Below, one piece after another: positions 1-6,216 of a stretch of 10,823 bases of DNA; position 1 is the first letter of the stretch, and each line of letters begins with the position of its first letter. The stretch comes from JAHEJX01 sp041605955 (GTDB lineage Bacteria > Actinomycetota > Acidimicrobiia > Spongiisociales > UBA5794), in assembly GCA_041605955.1 (NCBI GenBank), contig JBFIXI010000097.1, positions 1 through 10,823 on the forward strand. The letters run 5' to 3'. The position numbers were made by a program, and so were the translations under genes. Below the pieces are notes generated by a model. It saw nothing but the letters and a program-made list of their open reading frames with translations. It did not search any database and was not told the DNA's origin.

Positions 1-626
1 AGATCTGCGATCGCCAATAGATCATCCAGCGTCCCGACCCCGCCCGATGCGATGACGTCGATGCCGGACGCGATGACCTCCCGTAGCAGGTCGAGGTCGG
101 GGCCATCCATCGTGCCATCGCGGCTGATACCGGTTGCCAACAGCCGAACGATGCCTCCGCTGGCCAAGTTGTCGAGCACCTCGGCCACGGGCCGTCCCGA
201 GTCGCGCCAGCCGGCGCCGCGGGCACGGCCCGCCGCCACATCGAGCGCCGCCACTAGGTGTGAGGCGCCGACGGCTTCGATCATCGCAACCAGAACCTCC
301 GGGCGCCACACCGCCGCCGTGCCCACTACGGCCCGGGCGGCACCGTCGGCAATCGCTGCGGTGACATCATCCACGGTCCGTAGCCCACCTCCGATTTGGA
401 AAACGATGCCGGCAGACGCCAGTGACCTCCGTAATGACGGGTCGGCCTCGCCAGAGCGCGCCCCTTCCAGATCCACCACGTGAACCAGCGGGGCCCCGGC
501 CGCCATGAACTCGGCGGCCACGACTGCCGGCTGGCTTCCGTAGACCGTGACCGCGCGGTAGTCACCCTCCCTGAGTCGGACCACCTTGCCGTCCAGAACG
601 TCGACCGCCGGAATCAGCTCGAACAT
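1..626 (-). CDS. hisA: HisA, ProFAR isomerase (3' end cut by window edge)
   Basis: Phosphoribosylformimino-5-aminoimidazole carboxamide ribotide isomerase, the Amadori step that makes the substrate of HisHF. The ATG is at 626 and the frame runs open for 208 codons to the left edge; HisA proteins are about 240 residues, so roughly 30 C-terminal residues are missing. Visible (beta-alpha)8 barrel landmarks: IPAVDVLDGKVVRL at residues 5-18 with catalytic Asp9, VHVVDLEGA near 49, phosphate-binding IGGGLR near 78, AALDV with the second catalytic Asp at 129, SRDGTMDGPD with Thr172, and IASGGVGTLDD near 192. A GGGAAGG ribosome site (632-638) lies 5 nt before the ATG. The gene is divergent from the main his operon instead of lying between hisH and hisF. 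Actinobacterial relatives (PriA) can also do the TrpF reaction; the sequence alone does not settle whether this one does. The identification is strong. Confidence 0.95.
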   Translation of the reverse strand, partial: MFELIPAVDVLDGKVVRLREGDYRAVTVYGSQPAVVAAEFMAAGAPLVHVVDLEGARSGEADPSLRRSLASAGIVFQIGGGLRTVDDVTAAIADGAARAVVGTAAVWRPEVLVAMIEAVGASHLVAALDVAAGRARGAGWRDSGRPVAEVLDNLASGGIVRLLATGISRDGTMDGPDLDLLREVIASGIDVIASGGVGTLDDLLAIAD

Positions 627-631
627 GTCGG

Positions 632-638
632 CCTTCCC
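632..638 (-). promoter_or_regulatory. Ribosome binding site of hisA
   Basis: On the minus strand GGGAAGG precedes the ATG at 626 by 5 nt. It supports this start, which also places the catalytic Asp at residue 9, as expected for HisA. Confidence 0.55.
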
Positions 639-641
639 GGC

Positions 642-670
642 TTGCCGAAGTGGTCGCCATGGGATAGGGT
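642..670 (+). promoter_or_regulatory. Candidate promoter of the regulator-his operon
   Basis: A TTGCCG hexamer (642-647) and a TAGGGT hexamer (665-670) are separated by 17 bp, a sigma-70-type arrangement with the TAnnnT -10 form common in actinobacteria. Transcription would begin near 676-678, at the left edge of the palindrome at 678-697, so a bound repressor would block it. An alternative -10, TAGCAT (683-688), lies inside the palindrome but has only a weak -35 partner. Both are pattern matches only. Confidence 0.35.
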
Positions 671-677
671 GCTTCGT

Positions 678-697
678 TGTTTTAGCATGTTAAAACA
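678..697. promoter_or_regulatory. Palindromic operator candidate between hisA and the his operon
   Basis: TGTTTTAGCATGTTAAAACA is an inverted repeat with perfect 7-bp arms (TGTTTTA/TAAAACA). Nine of its ten base pairs are symmetric; only 685/690 mismatch. It is markedly AT-rich against GC-rich surroundings and sits in the only divergent intergenic region, 52 bp from the hisA start and 47 bp from the regulator start. TrpR/YerC-family proteins bind palindromes as dimers and often autoregulate, and YerC-type HisR repressors of his genes are described in Gram-positive bacteria. The natural inference is that the product of 744-1076 binds here and represses both directions. No second copy was seen in the window. 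Confidence 0.6.
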
Positions 698-717
698 CTA
701 AAGGGGAAGATGCCGCT

Positions 718-747
718 ATGGACCTGGACGACGAGCGTAACCGATGA
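718..747 (+). CDS. Possible 9-residue leader ORF overlapping the regulator start
   Basis: ATG at 718 opens a nine-codon frame (MDLDDERNR) ending in TGA at 745-747, which overlaps the regulator ATG (744-746) as ATGA. An AAGGGGAAG stretch (701-709) lies 8 nt upstream, a better ribosome site than anything directly before 744. It may couple translation of the regulator to an upstream initiation event. It has no His codon, so it is not a classical his attenuator peptide. It may equally be a chance frame. Confidence 0.3.
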   Translation: MDLDDERNR

Positions 748-1076
748 CGACTGCCGCCGATCCGAATGACTGGCGCACCGACGAGACTGCCCAGCTCTTC
801 GATGCGATCCTGACGCTCCAGGACCGCGAGGAGGCGGCCGCCTTCTTCCGCGATCTGTGCACCCGCCGGGAGCTGGAAGAGATGAGCCAACGATGGCGGG
901 TCGCCCGCATGCTGGCGACCGGTATCCCATATCGCCAGATCGCGGCCACGTCTGGAGTGTCGACCGCCACCATCACTCGAATCAACCAATGGCTGCGTCA
1001 TGGACGCGGCGGCTACCTGGCAGTGCTCGATCGACTCGGGTTGCTCAGCGACACGGCGCGCCGGGAGGGGTCATGA
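744..1076 (+). CDS. YerC/TrpR-family transcriptional regulator, probable his repressor
   Basis: A 110-residue all-helical DNA-binding protein of the TrpR superfamily, YerC/YecD type. The family pattern runs from DETAQLFDAILTLQDREE (residues 13-30) through FFRDLCTRRELEEMSQRWRV to the helix-turn-helix TGIPYRQIAATSGVSTATIT and the conserved tail TRINQWLRHGRGGY. An in-frame TAA (738-740) blocks any longer start, so ATG 744 is the first possible; its own Shine-Dalgarno is weak. It is the first gene of the his operon and its stop overlaps the hisG ATG as ATGA. In Gram-positive bacteria YerC-like proteins have been described as histidine-responsive repressors (HisR). Repression of this operon and of divergent hisA through the palindrome at 678-697 is inferred; the co-repressor is not evident from the sequence. 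The family call is firm, the role probable. Confidence 0.88.
   Translation: MTTAADPNDWRTDETAQLFDAILTLQDREEAAAFFRDLCTRRELEEMSQRWRVARMLATGIPYRQIAATSGVSTATITRINQWLRHGRGGYLAVLDRLGLLSDTARREGS
1063..1070 (+). promoter_or_regulatory. Ribosome binding site of hisG
   Basis: GGGAGGGG lies at the end of the regulator gene. Its GGAGG core is 4 nt from ATG 1073 and 13 nt from a second in-frame ATG at 1082. The spacing favours 1073, although the 1082 start would give an N-terminus (MRLAVPNKG) closer to mycobacterial HisG. Confidence 0.5.
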
Positions 1077-1924
1077 AGGCCATGCGGTTGGCGGTCCCCA
1101 ACAAAGGCCGCCTCGAGGCCCCGACCACGGCTCTTCTGCAGCAGGCCGGCTTCGCCTATGAGCGCACCGACCGGACGCTGGCGGTCCCCGTACGGGACCG
1201 CAACGTCGAGTTGTTGTTCGTGCGGGCTGAGGACATCTGCGAGCTGGTCACCGATGGCGTCGCCGATCTGGGAATCACGGGCTTCAATCTCGTCGCGGAG
1301 AGTGGCGCACCGATCGAGGTGCTCACCGAGCTGGGATTCGGTCATTGCCGGCTCACCGCCGCGGTACCCAACGGAAGCCCCGTAGAGTCGATCGACGACT
1401 TCGCCGGGTTGCGGGTGGCGACATCGCATCCCGGCGTGACCAGCCGCTTCTTCGCCGAGAAAGGCGTCAACATATCCACCGTGCCGCTGCGCGGCTCGAT
1501 CGAGGTGGCCCCCAAGCTGGACGTGGCCGATGCCGTGATCGATCTCGTCTCATCGGGGTCGACGATGATGCTCAACGGGCTGCGCCCGGTTGTCGAAGTC
1601 CTGGCATCCCAGGCCGTGCTGGTACGCGATCGACAAGCGGCTCCCCTGCCGGAGGTGGATCAGGCCGTCACGATGATCACCTCCGTGGTGGCGGCCCGCC
1701 GCAAGAAATACGTCCTGATGAACGCCCCCCGGGCCGCGGTCAGCCAGATCCGCGAGCTCATCCCGGGATTCGACGCCCCTTCGGTGGTCCCCCTGGCGGA
1801 TCACGACATGGTCGCCATCCACTCGGTAGTCGACGCCGATGCGGTATGGGATGTCATGCCGCAGCTCCAGGCTGCCGGCGCCACCGGGATCCTCGTCTTG
1901 CCCATCGAGCAACTGTTGCTGTGA
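1073..1924 (+). CDS. hisG: HisG, ATP phosphoribosyltransferase (long form)
   Basis: First and committed step of histidine synthesis: ATP plus PRPP gives phosphoribosyl-ATP. It is 283 residues, the length of the long HisG form, which carries its own C-terminal regulatory domain and needs no HisZ. Landmarks: LAVPNKGRLEAPT near residue 6, a DLGITGFNLV segment near 65, GLRVATSHPGVTSRFF near 112, the PRPP-binding loop DLVSSGSTMMLNGL at 157-170, then KKYVLMNAPRAAV leading into an ACT-like domain from about 211 to the end, the usual seat of histidine feedback inhibition. The open frame continues well upstream inside the regulator gene, but the ATG at 1073 (or 1082) matches the family start. It overlaps the regulator by 4 bp and is followed after 7 bp by hisD. 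In mycobacteria hisG pairs with hisE; here hisE is fused to hisI instead. Confidence 0.96.
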   Translation: MKAMRLAVPNKGRLEAPTTALLQQAGFAYERTDRTLAVPVRDRNVELLFVRAEDICELVTDGVADLGITGFNLVAESGAPIEVLTELGFGHCRLTAAVPNGSPVESIDDFAGLRVATSHPGVTSRFFAEKGVNISTVPLRGSIEVAPKLDVADAVIDLVSSGSTMMLNGLRPVVEVLASQAVLVRDRQAAPLPEVDQAVTMITSVVAARRKKYVLMNAPRAAVSQIRELIPGFDAPSVVPLADHDMVAIHSVVDADAVWDVMPQLQAAGATGILVLPIEQLLL

Positions 1925-1931
1925 GGTCGCG

Positions 1932-3230
1932 ATGATCCGCACCATCGACCTCACCGAGCTGGACACCGCCGGCCGGCGACAGCTCACACGGCGCAACCCA
2001 GTGGCCAACCCGGCGCTGCGCACGGCAGCGCGCACCATCGTTGAATCGGTGCGGGCAGGGGGCGATGCGGCGCTGCGCGCCGCCGGAGCCGAGTTCGGCG
2101 GAGGACTCACCGACGGCAGCGTCACAGTCGATCCGGCTGAGTTTGCCAGAGCCGCCGACCGCGTTGACCCCGCTCTGCTGGCAGCCCTCCAGGCGGCCGC
2201 AGACGCGATCGCCGCCGTACATCAGCCGCAGCGCCCCAGGGCGACGACCACCTCCCCGCTGCCCGGGGTCACGGTGGAGCGAGTCTGGAGCCCGCTGCGT
2301 CGAGTGGGGATATATGCGCCCGGCGGCTTGGCCCCGTACCCGTCTTCCGTGCTGATGGCGGCGGTTCCGGCCCGTATCGCCGGCGTCGATGACATCGTGG
2401 TGGCCTCTCCAGCTTCGGCCGCCGGCAGCGTGAGTGATGCCGTGCTGGCGGCGTGCGCCGTCGGAGGCGCCACCGAATTCCACGCAATGGGCGGCGCCCA
2501 GGCAATCGCAGCATTGGCCCACGGCACCGAAACGATCGCCCCCGTCGACAAGATCGTGGGGCCCGGCAACGCTTGGGTCACCGCAGCCAAGCTGGAGGTC
2601 TTCGGCGTGTGCGGCATCGACCTGCCCGCCGGGCCGAGCGAGGCTCTGGAGATCGCCGATGCGTCGGCCTCACCGCGGTGGGTCGCCGCCGACCTGATCA
2701 GCCAGGCCGAACACGGGCCCGACTCGGTGACCGTCCTGGTGACAACCAGTCGGGAGCTGCTGGCCGCAGTTGAAGAGGAGATCGCAGCCCTGCTGGCACG
2801 GCTGGAGCGCGCCGACATCATTCGGACGTCCCTCGAGAAGCAGGCGTGGGTGATAGTTGCCCCCGACATGGAGGCCGCCTGTCGATTTGCCAACGACTTC
2901 GCCCCGGAGCACCTCGGGATCCATTCCGTCGATCCGGAGCCGATCATCGCAGCCGTGCCGGCCGCCGGTTCGGTGTTTGCCGGAGGCTTTGCCCCCCACG
3001 CTGCCGGTGACTATGCCACCGGCGCCAACCACGTGCTACCCACCGGGGGCCTGGCTCGCGCCTACGGTCCGCTCGGCGTGGAGGACTTCGGCTCCTACCG
3101 GCAGGTGCAACGGATCACTGCCGATGGACTGCATCGGCTGCAGGCCACGGTGGCTGCGATCGCCGACGGCGAAGGGCTGAGCGCGCATCGGCTGGCCGTC
3201 GACATCCGCTTCGAGGACGATCTGCCATGA
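1932..3230 (+). CDS. hisD: HisD, histidinol dehydrogenase
   Basis: Zinc-dependent, NAD-linked four-electron oxidation of L-histidinol to L-histidine, the last two steps of the pathway. It is 432 residues, normal for the family. Residue positions match the Escherichia coli enzyme almost exactly: zinc ligands Gln258 and His261 in LISQAEHGPDS, Asp360 in AAGDYATGANHVLPT, and His419 in EGLSAHRLAV; catalytic Glu326-His327 in APEHLGIH. Other signatures are YAPGGLAPYPSSVLM near 128 and GIDLPAGPSEALEIAD near 228. The ATG is 7 bp after the hisG stop with a weak GAGG (1923-1926) 5 nt upstream. The open frame reaches further back into hisG, but no suitable start lies there. The TGA overlaps the hisC ATG. 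Confidence 0.97.
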   Translation: MIRTIDLTELDTAGRRQLTRRNPVANPALRTAARTIVESVRAGGDAALRAAGAEFGGGLTDGSVTVDPAEFARAADRVDPALLAALQAAADAIAAVHQPQRPRATTTSPLPGVTVERVWSPLRRVGIYAPGGLAPYPSSVLMAAVPARIAGVDDIVVASPASAAGSVSDAVLAACAVGGATEFHAMGGAQAIAALAHGTETIAPVDKIVGPGNAWVTAAKLEVFGVCGIDLPAGPSEALEIADASASPRWVAADLISQAEHGPDSVTVLVTTSRELLAAVEEEIAALLARLERADIIRTSLEKQAWVIVAPDMEAACRFANDFAPEHLGIHSVDPEPIIAAVPAAGSVFAGGFAPHAAGDYATGANHVLPTGGLARAYGPLGVEDFGSYRQVQRITADGLHRLQATVAAIADGEGLSAHRLAVDIRFEDDLP

Positions 3231-4279
3231 CGGTTCCCCGCTACAAGTGGCAGCCGACGACGCTCGAGATCGCCGCGGCGGCCGGAATCGCCCCTCACGA
3301 AGTGATTCGGTTCGACCACAACACCACGCCGTGGGCGGCGGACTGGACCCTGGATCTGGCAACAGCAGCGGCGGCATCGCTCAATGAGTATCCCGGAGCC
3401 AGCTACATGGGAATCCGCCGAGCGGCTGCCAAGCGACACGGCCTCGAGCCCGAGCAGATCGTGCCCGGGGCGGGAGCCGATGAGCTGATATTGCTGGCGG
3501 CCCGGGCTTTTCTCGGCGCCGGGGCAACGGCAGTCGCCATGGTCCCCACATATCCGCTGTATCGAATCGCCTGCGCGCAGGTGGGGGCCCAGCTAGAGGA
3601 GCTGGTGGCCACTCCCCCCGACTTCGCCGCCCCTCTTGACCGGCTCATGGCCACCGTCGGCGACGCCGAGTTGTTGTGGCTGTGTGTCCCCAACAACCCG
3701 ACGGCAGTCGACATGAGCCGCCAGGATGTCGCCAAGCTGATCGCCGCCACCAGCGGGGTCGTCGTCGTCGACGCAGCCTACGCCGAGTTCACCGGAGCCG
3801 ACTGGGCTGCGGAGGTACAGCGCCACTCCAATCTGATCGTGCTGCACACCCTGTCGAAGGCATACGCCTTGGCGGGGGCTCGGGTCGGTTACGCCATCGG
3901 CCACCCCGAGCTGATCGATCGCTTCGACGCCTTACGCCCGCCGGGCAGCATTGCCTCGATATCGGTGGAGTTGGCACAGGAAGCCCTAAGCCGACCCGAG
4001 CTGGCCGAGCGAACGGTGGCTCGGCTCGCCGACGCCCGCGGTCCGCTGGCCGCCGGGCTGCGCGCTCTGGGGATGCGGGTACTCCCGTCTGCGGTCAACT
4101 TCCTGCTGTGCGAGGTGGGCGCGCACGCCCACGCCACCGCGGCGGCGCTGCGCGCCCGCGGTCTCGTTGTCCGTGCCTTTCCGGACGACTCCAGCCTGAG
4201 GAACTATCTACGCTTCACCGTTCGGTCCCCGCAGGAGAACGAGCGACTCATCACGACTCTCGAGGAGGTGCTGGCGTGA
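3227..4279 (+). CDS. hisC: HisC, histidinol-phosphate aminotransferase
   Basis: PLP-dependent fold-type I aminotransferase that turns imidazole-acetol phosphate and glutamate into histidinol phosphate. It is 350 residues, the usual HisC size. Visible: RFDHNTTPW near residue 28 (substrate-binding N-terminal arm), LNEYPGASYMGIRRAAAKR near 52, GAGADELI near 81, CVPNNPTAV with Asn157, VDAAYAEF with Asp182 for the PLP pyridine nitrogen, and HTLSKAYALAGARVGY with the Schiff-base Lys211 and Arg219. The common DEAY motif is DAAY here. GAGGA (3213-3217) sits 9 nt before the ATG; the gene starts inside hisD (ATGA) and its stop overlaps the hisB GTG. Other aminotransferases such as phenylalanine aminotransferase are close relatives, but the operon position supports HisC. 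Confidence 0.95.
   Translation: MTVPRYKWQPTTLEIAAAAGIAPHEVIRFDHNTTPWAADWTLDLATAAAASLNEYPGASYMGIRRAAAKRHGLEPEQIVPGAGADELILLAARAFLGAGATAVAMVPTYPLYRIACAQVGAQLEELVATPPDFAAPLDRLMATVGDAELLWLCVPNNPTAVDMSRQDVAKLIAATSGVVVVDAAYAEFTGADWAAEVQRHSNLIVLHTLSKAYALAGARVGYAIGHPELIDRFDALRPPGSIASISVELAQEALSRPELAERTVARLADARGPLAAGLRALGMRVLPSAVNFLLCEVGAHAHATAAALRARGLVVRAFPDDSSLRNYLRFTVRSPQENERLITTLEEVLA
4262..4268 (+). promoter_or_regulatory. Ribosome binding site fixing the GTG start of hisB
   Basis: GAGGAGG at the end of hisC lies 7 nt before GTG 4276. It decides the start of hisB, whose open reading frame otherwise extends hundreds of bases back through hisC. Confidence 0.7.
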
Positions 4280-4860
4280 GCCGCCGCGCATCGCTGACCC
4301 GTGAAACCAGGGAGACATCGGTCACGCTACGCGTCGACCTAGACGGCACCGGCCAAGCCAACGTGTCCACTGGAGTGGGCTTCTTCGACCACCTGCTCGA
4401 GTCTCTGGCTCATCACAGCCTGATCGACATCGAGATCGAGACGAAGGGCGACCTCCATGTCGACGAGCATCACACCGTCGAAGACACGGCAATGGTCCTC
4501 GGTGCGGGGCTGGCCGAGGCACTCGGCGATCGGGCAGGCATCCAGCGTTTCGGGGACGCCACGGTGCCCATGGACGAAGCTCTGGCTAGCGCCGTCATCG
4601 ACGTCGGGGGGAGAGCGTTCAGCGTCCTCGACATCGAGTTCGCCTCGGAGCGCCTCGGGCAGCTGGGTACGCAGATGATCCCCCATGCACTGGATGCATT
4701 TGCCCGCGCCGGGGGCTTCACGCTCCACATCACGGCCCGCGGCGCCAACGATCATCATGTCGCCGAGGCGGCGTTCAAGGCACTGGCGCGCGCGCTTCGA
4801 GTTGCCGTCGCCGGCGACGAGCGTCGCCGCGGTATCCCGTCCACGAAGAGCGCGCCGTGA
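4276..4860 (+). CDS. hisB: HisB, imidazoleglycerol-phosphate dehydratase (monofunctional)
   Basis: Manganese-dependent dehydration of imidazole glycerol phosphate to imidazole acetol phosphate. At 194 residues with a GTG start it is the dehydratase alone, without the N-terminal histidinol-phosphate phosphatase of enterobacterial HisB, so the phosphatase must be encoded outside the window. Both metal-binding repeats are present: HVDEHHTVEDTA (residues 61-72) and ANDHHVAEAAFKALARAL (157-174). FFDHLLESLAHH (36-47) is the usual N-terminal signature. The start is supported by a strong ribosome site, the GTGA overlap with hisC, and the conserved R-x-T-x-E-T beginning of the family. The stop overlaps the GTG of hisH. 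Confidence 0.96.
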   Translation: MSRRASLTRETRETSVTLRVDLDGTGQANVSTGVGFFDHLLESLAHHSLIDIEIETKGDLHVDEHHTVEDTAMVLGAGLAEALGDRAGIQRFGDATVPMDEALASAVIDVGGRAFSVLDIEFASERLGQLGTQMIPHALDAFARAGGFTLHITARGANDHHVAEAAFKALARALRVAVAGDERRRGIPSTKSAP

Positions 4861-5471
4861 CCCGAGTTGCTCTCATCGATCACGGCGCCGGCAACCTCGT
4901 GTCGGCCGCCCGTGGCCTGGAGCGCAGCGGAGCCGAGGTGGTGTTGGTCAGCGCGCCGGGCCAACTCGCCGGATGCAGCGGGATCGTCCTGCCGGGGGTG
5001 GGCACCACCGGAGCCGCGATGGAGCGACTGCAGCGGCAGAAGCTGGTGGGTCCACTCAGCGAATGGGACCAGCCGCTGCTCGGCATCTGCGTTGGGATGC
5101 AGCTCTTCTTCGCGACCTCCGCCGAGGACGGGACCGACTGCCTGGGTTTGATGACGGGCACGGTGGAGCGACTGCGAGCCGCGCCGTTGCTCCCCCACAT
5201 CGGCTGGAACGACGTTGCCTTGGCTGCAGATCCGCTGTTCGCCGGCCTGGGCGAGAGCGCGTTGTTCTACTTCGTGCACAGCTACGCCCCCGTTCCGGCC
5301 GACCGGGCCGATGTCATCGGCTGGACCGACTACGGCACTCGCTTCGCGGCAGCCGTAAGGCGGGGCAACCTCGTTGGGGTGCAGTTCCATCCCGAGCGCT
5401 CCGGTGGCGCCGGACTAACCGTCCTCGCAAACTTCGTGACGGCGTGCGAGGAGGGGCGGCGTGCTGCGTAA
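4857..5471 (+). CDS. hisH: HisH, glutaminase subunit of IGP synthase
   Basis: Class I glutamine amidotransferase that releases ammonia for HisF. It is 204 residues and starts GTG within the hisB stop. The catalytic triad is visible: Cys78 in LLGICVGMQ, and His178 with Glu180 in GVQFHPERSG. The oxyanion-strand motif LPGVGT is at 45-50, PHIGWNDV at 113-120, and YFVHSY at 138-143. The usual GICLGMQ is GICVGMQ here. A weak GAAGAG (4845-4850) lies 6 nt upstream. It overlaps hisF by 11 bp, and the two products form a 1:1 heterodimer. In most his operons hisA lies between these two genes; here it does not. Confidence 0.96.
   Translation: MTRVALIDHGAGNLVSAARGLERSGAEVVLVSAPGQLAGCSGIVLPGVGTTGAAMERLQRQKLVGPLSEWDQPLLGICVGMQLFFATSAEDGTDCLGLMTGTVERLRAAPLLPHIGWNDVALAADPLFAGLGESALFYFVHSYAPVPADRADVIGWTDYGTRFAAAVRRGNLVGVQFHPERSGGAGLTVLANFVTACEEGRRAA
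5448..5454 (+). promoter_or_regulatory. Ribosome binding site fixing the GTG start of hisF
   Basis: GAGGAGG inside the end of hisH, continuing as GG, lies 6 nt before GTG 5461. With this start Asp11 and Asp130 of HisF fall on the Thermotoga maritima numbering. Confidence 0.7.
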
Positions 5472-6216
5472 GCGTGTCATTCCCTGCCTCGACGTGACGG
5501 CCGGCCGCGTCGTCAAGGGGGTTCAATTCGTGGATCTCGTCGACGAGGGCGATCCCATCGAGCTGGCGGCCAAGTATGCCGAAACCGGCGCCGACGAAGT
5601 CTGCTTCCTCGACATCACCGCGTCGAGCGACGGCCGGGAGACCATGCTCGACGTTGTCCACCGGGCTGCCGAGAACGTATTCGTTCCCCTCACTGTCGGC
5701 GGCGGCGTTCGCTCGGTTGCCGACATGCGAGCCACCCTGCGGGCGGGGGCCGACAAGGTGTCGATCAACTCGGCGGCGCTGGCGAGGCCCGAGCTGATCG
5801 ACGAGTGCGCCGCAGAGTTCGGTCGCCAATGTGTGGTCCTGGCGATCGACGCCAAGCGCCGCGATGGCGGCTGGGAGGTCTACTCACACGGGGGCCGCCA
5901 CCCCACCGGGCTAGACGCCGTGGCCTGGGCGGTCGAGGGGGCGGCACGCGGCGCCGGTGAGCTGCTGGTGACCTCAATGGATCGCGATGGCACTTACGAC
6001 GGCTACGACCTCGAGCTGCTGCGCGCCATCAGAGCGGCAGTCGGCATCCCCATCATCGCATCGGGTGGAGCCGGATCGGTTGCCGACTGCGTAGCCGCTC
6101 TCGACGACGAGTGTGCCGATGCCGTGCTGGCCGCCTCCATCTTCCATCGTGACGAGATAACTGTGGCCACCCTCAAGAAGGGCCTGGCCGCCGCCGGCCT
6201 GGCGGTTCGCCTGTGA
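5461..6216 (+). CDS. hisF: HisF, cyclase subunit of IGP synthase
   Basis: (Beta-alpha)8-barrel cyclase that uses HisH-derived ammonia to convert PRFAR into imidazole glycerol phosphate and AICAR. It is 251 residues, the standard length. The catalytic pair is Asp11 in RVIPCLDVTAGRVVKG and Asp130 in VLAIDAKR. Phosphate-binding motifs are VGGGVRSVADM near 79 and IASGGAGSVADC near 199, with TSMDRDGTYDGYD between them. KVSINSAA near 99 is also typical. The GTG start is supported by a strong ribosome site inside hisH, giving an 11-bp overlap, the longest in the operon. Its stop overlaps the GTG of hisIE. It resembles the neighbouring hisA, as expected for half-barrel paralogues, but the CLDV and AIDAKR motifs mark it as HisF. 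Confidence 0.97.
   Translation: MLRKRVIPCLDVTAGRVVKGVQFVDLVDEGDPIELAAKYAETGADEVCFLDITASSDGRETMLDVVHRAAENVFVPLTVGGGVRSVADMRATLRAGADKVSINSAALARPELIDECAAEFGRQCVVLAIDAKRRDGGWEVYSHGGRHPTGLDAVAWAVEGAARGAGELLVTSMDRDGTYDGYDLELLRAIRAAVGIPIIASGGAGSVADCVAALDDECADAVLAASIFHRDEITVATLKKGLAAAGLAVRL

Noticed and set aside
52..483. Long plus-strand open frame opposite hisA
   Set aside because: It is antisense to a fully conserved HisA frame, its product is a low-complexity Ser/Arg/Pro-rich string, and such frames are common in GC-rich DNA.
671..743. His attenuator or T-box leader upstream of the operon
   Set aside because: The leader is only about 70 nt or less, the tiny ORF has no His codons, and no alternative stem-loops with a T-run are visible.
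710..769. ATG at 710 opening a second small frame with two Trp codons
   Set aside because: Its start is only a few bases after the AAGGGGAAG site, it runs out of frame into the regulator gene, and nothing supports a Trp leader here.
857..1072. N-terminal extension of hisG into the regulator gene
   Set aside because: The extra residues are out-of-frame regulator sequence with no similarity to HisG; the family begins at 1073 or 1082.
3676..4275. Long upstream extension of the hisB frame through hisC
   Set aside because: It is an out-of-frame reading of hisC with an Arg-rich composition; the GTG at 4276 has a strong ribosome site and the correct family start.
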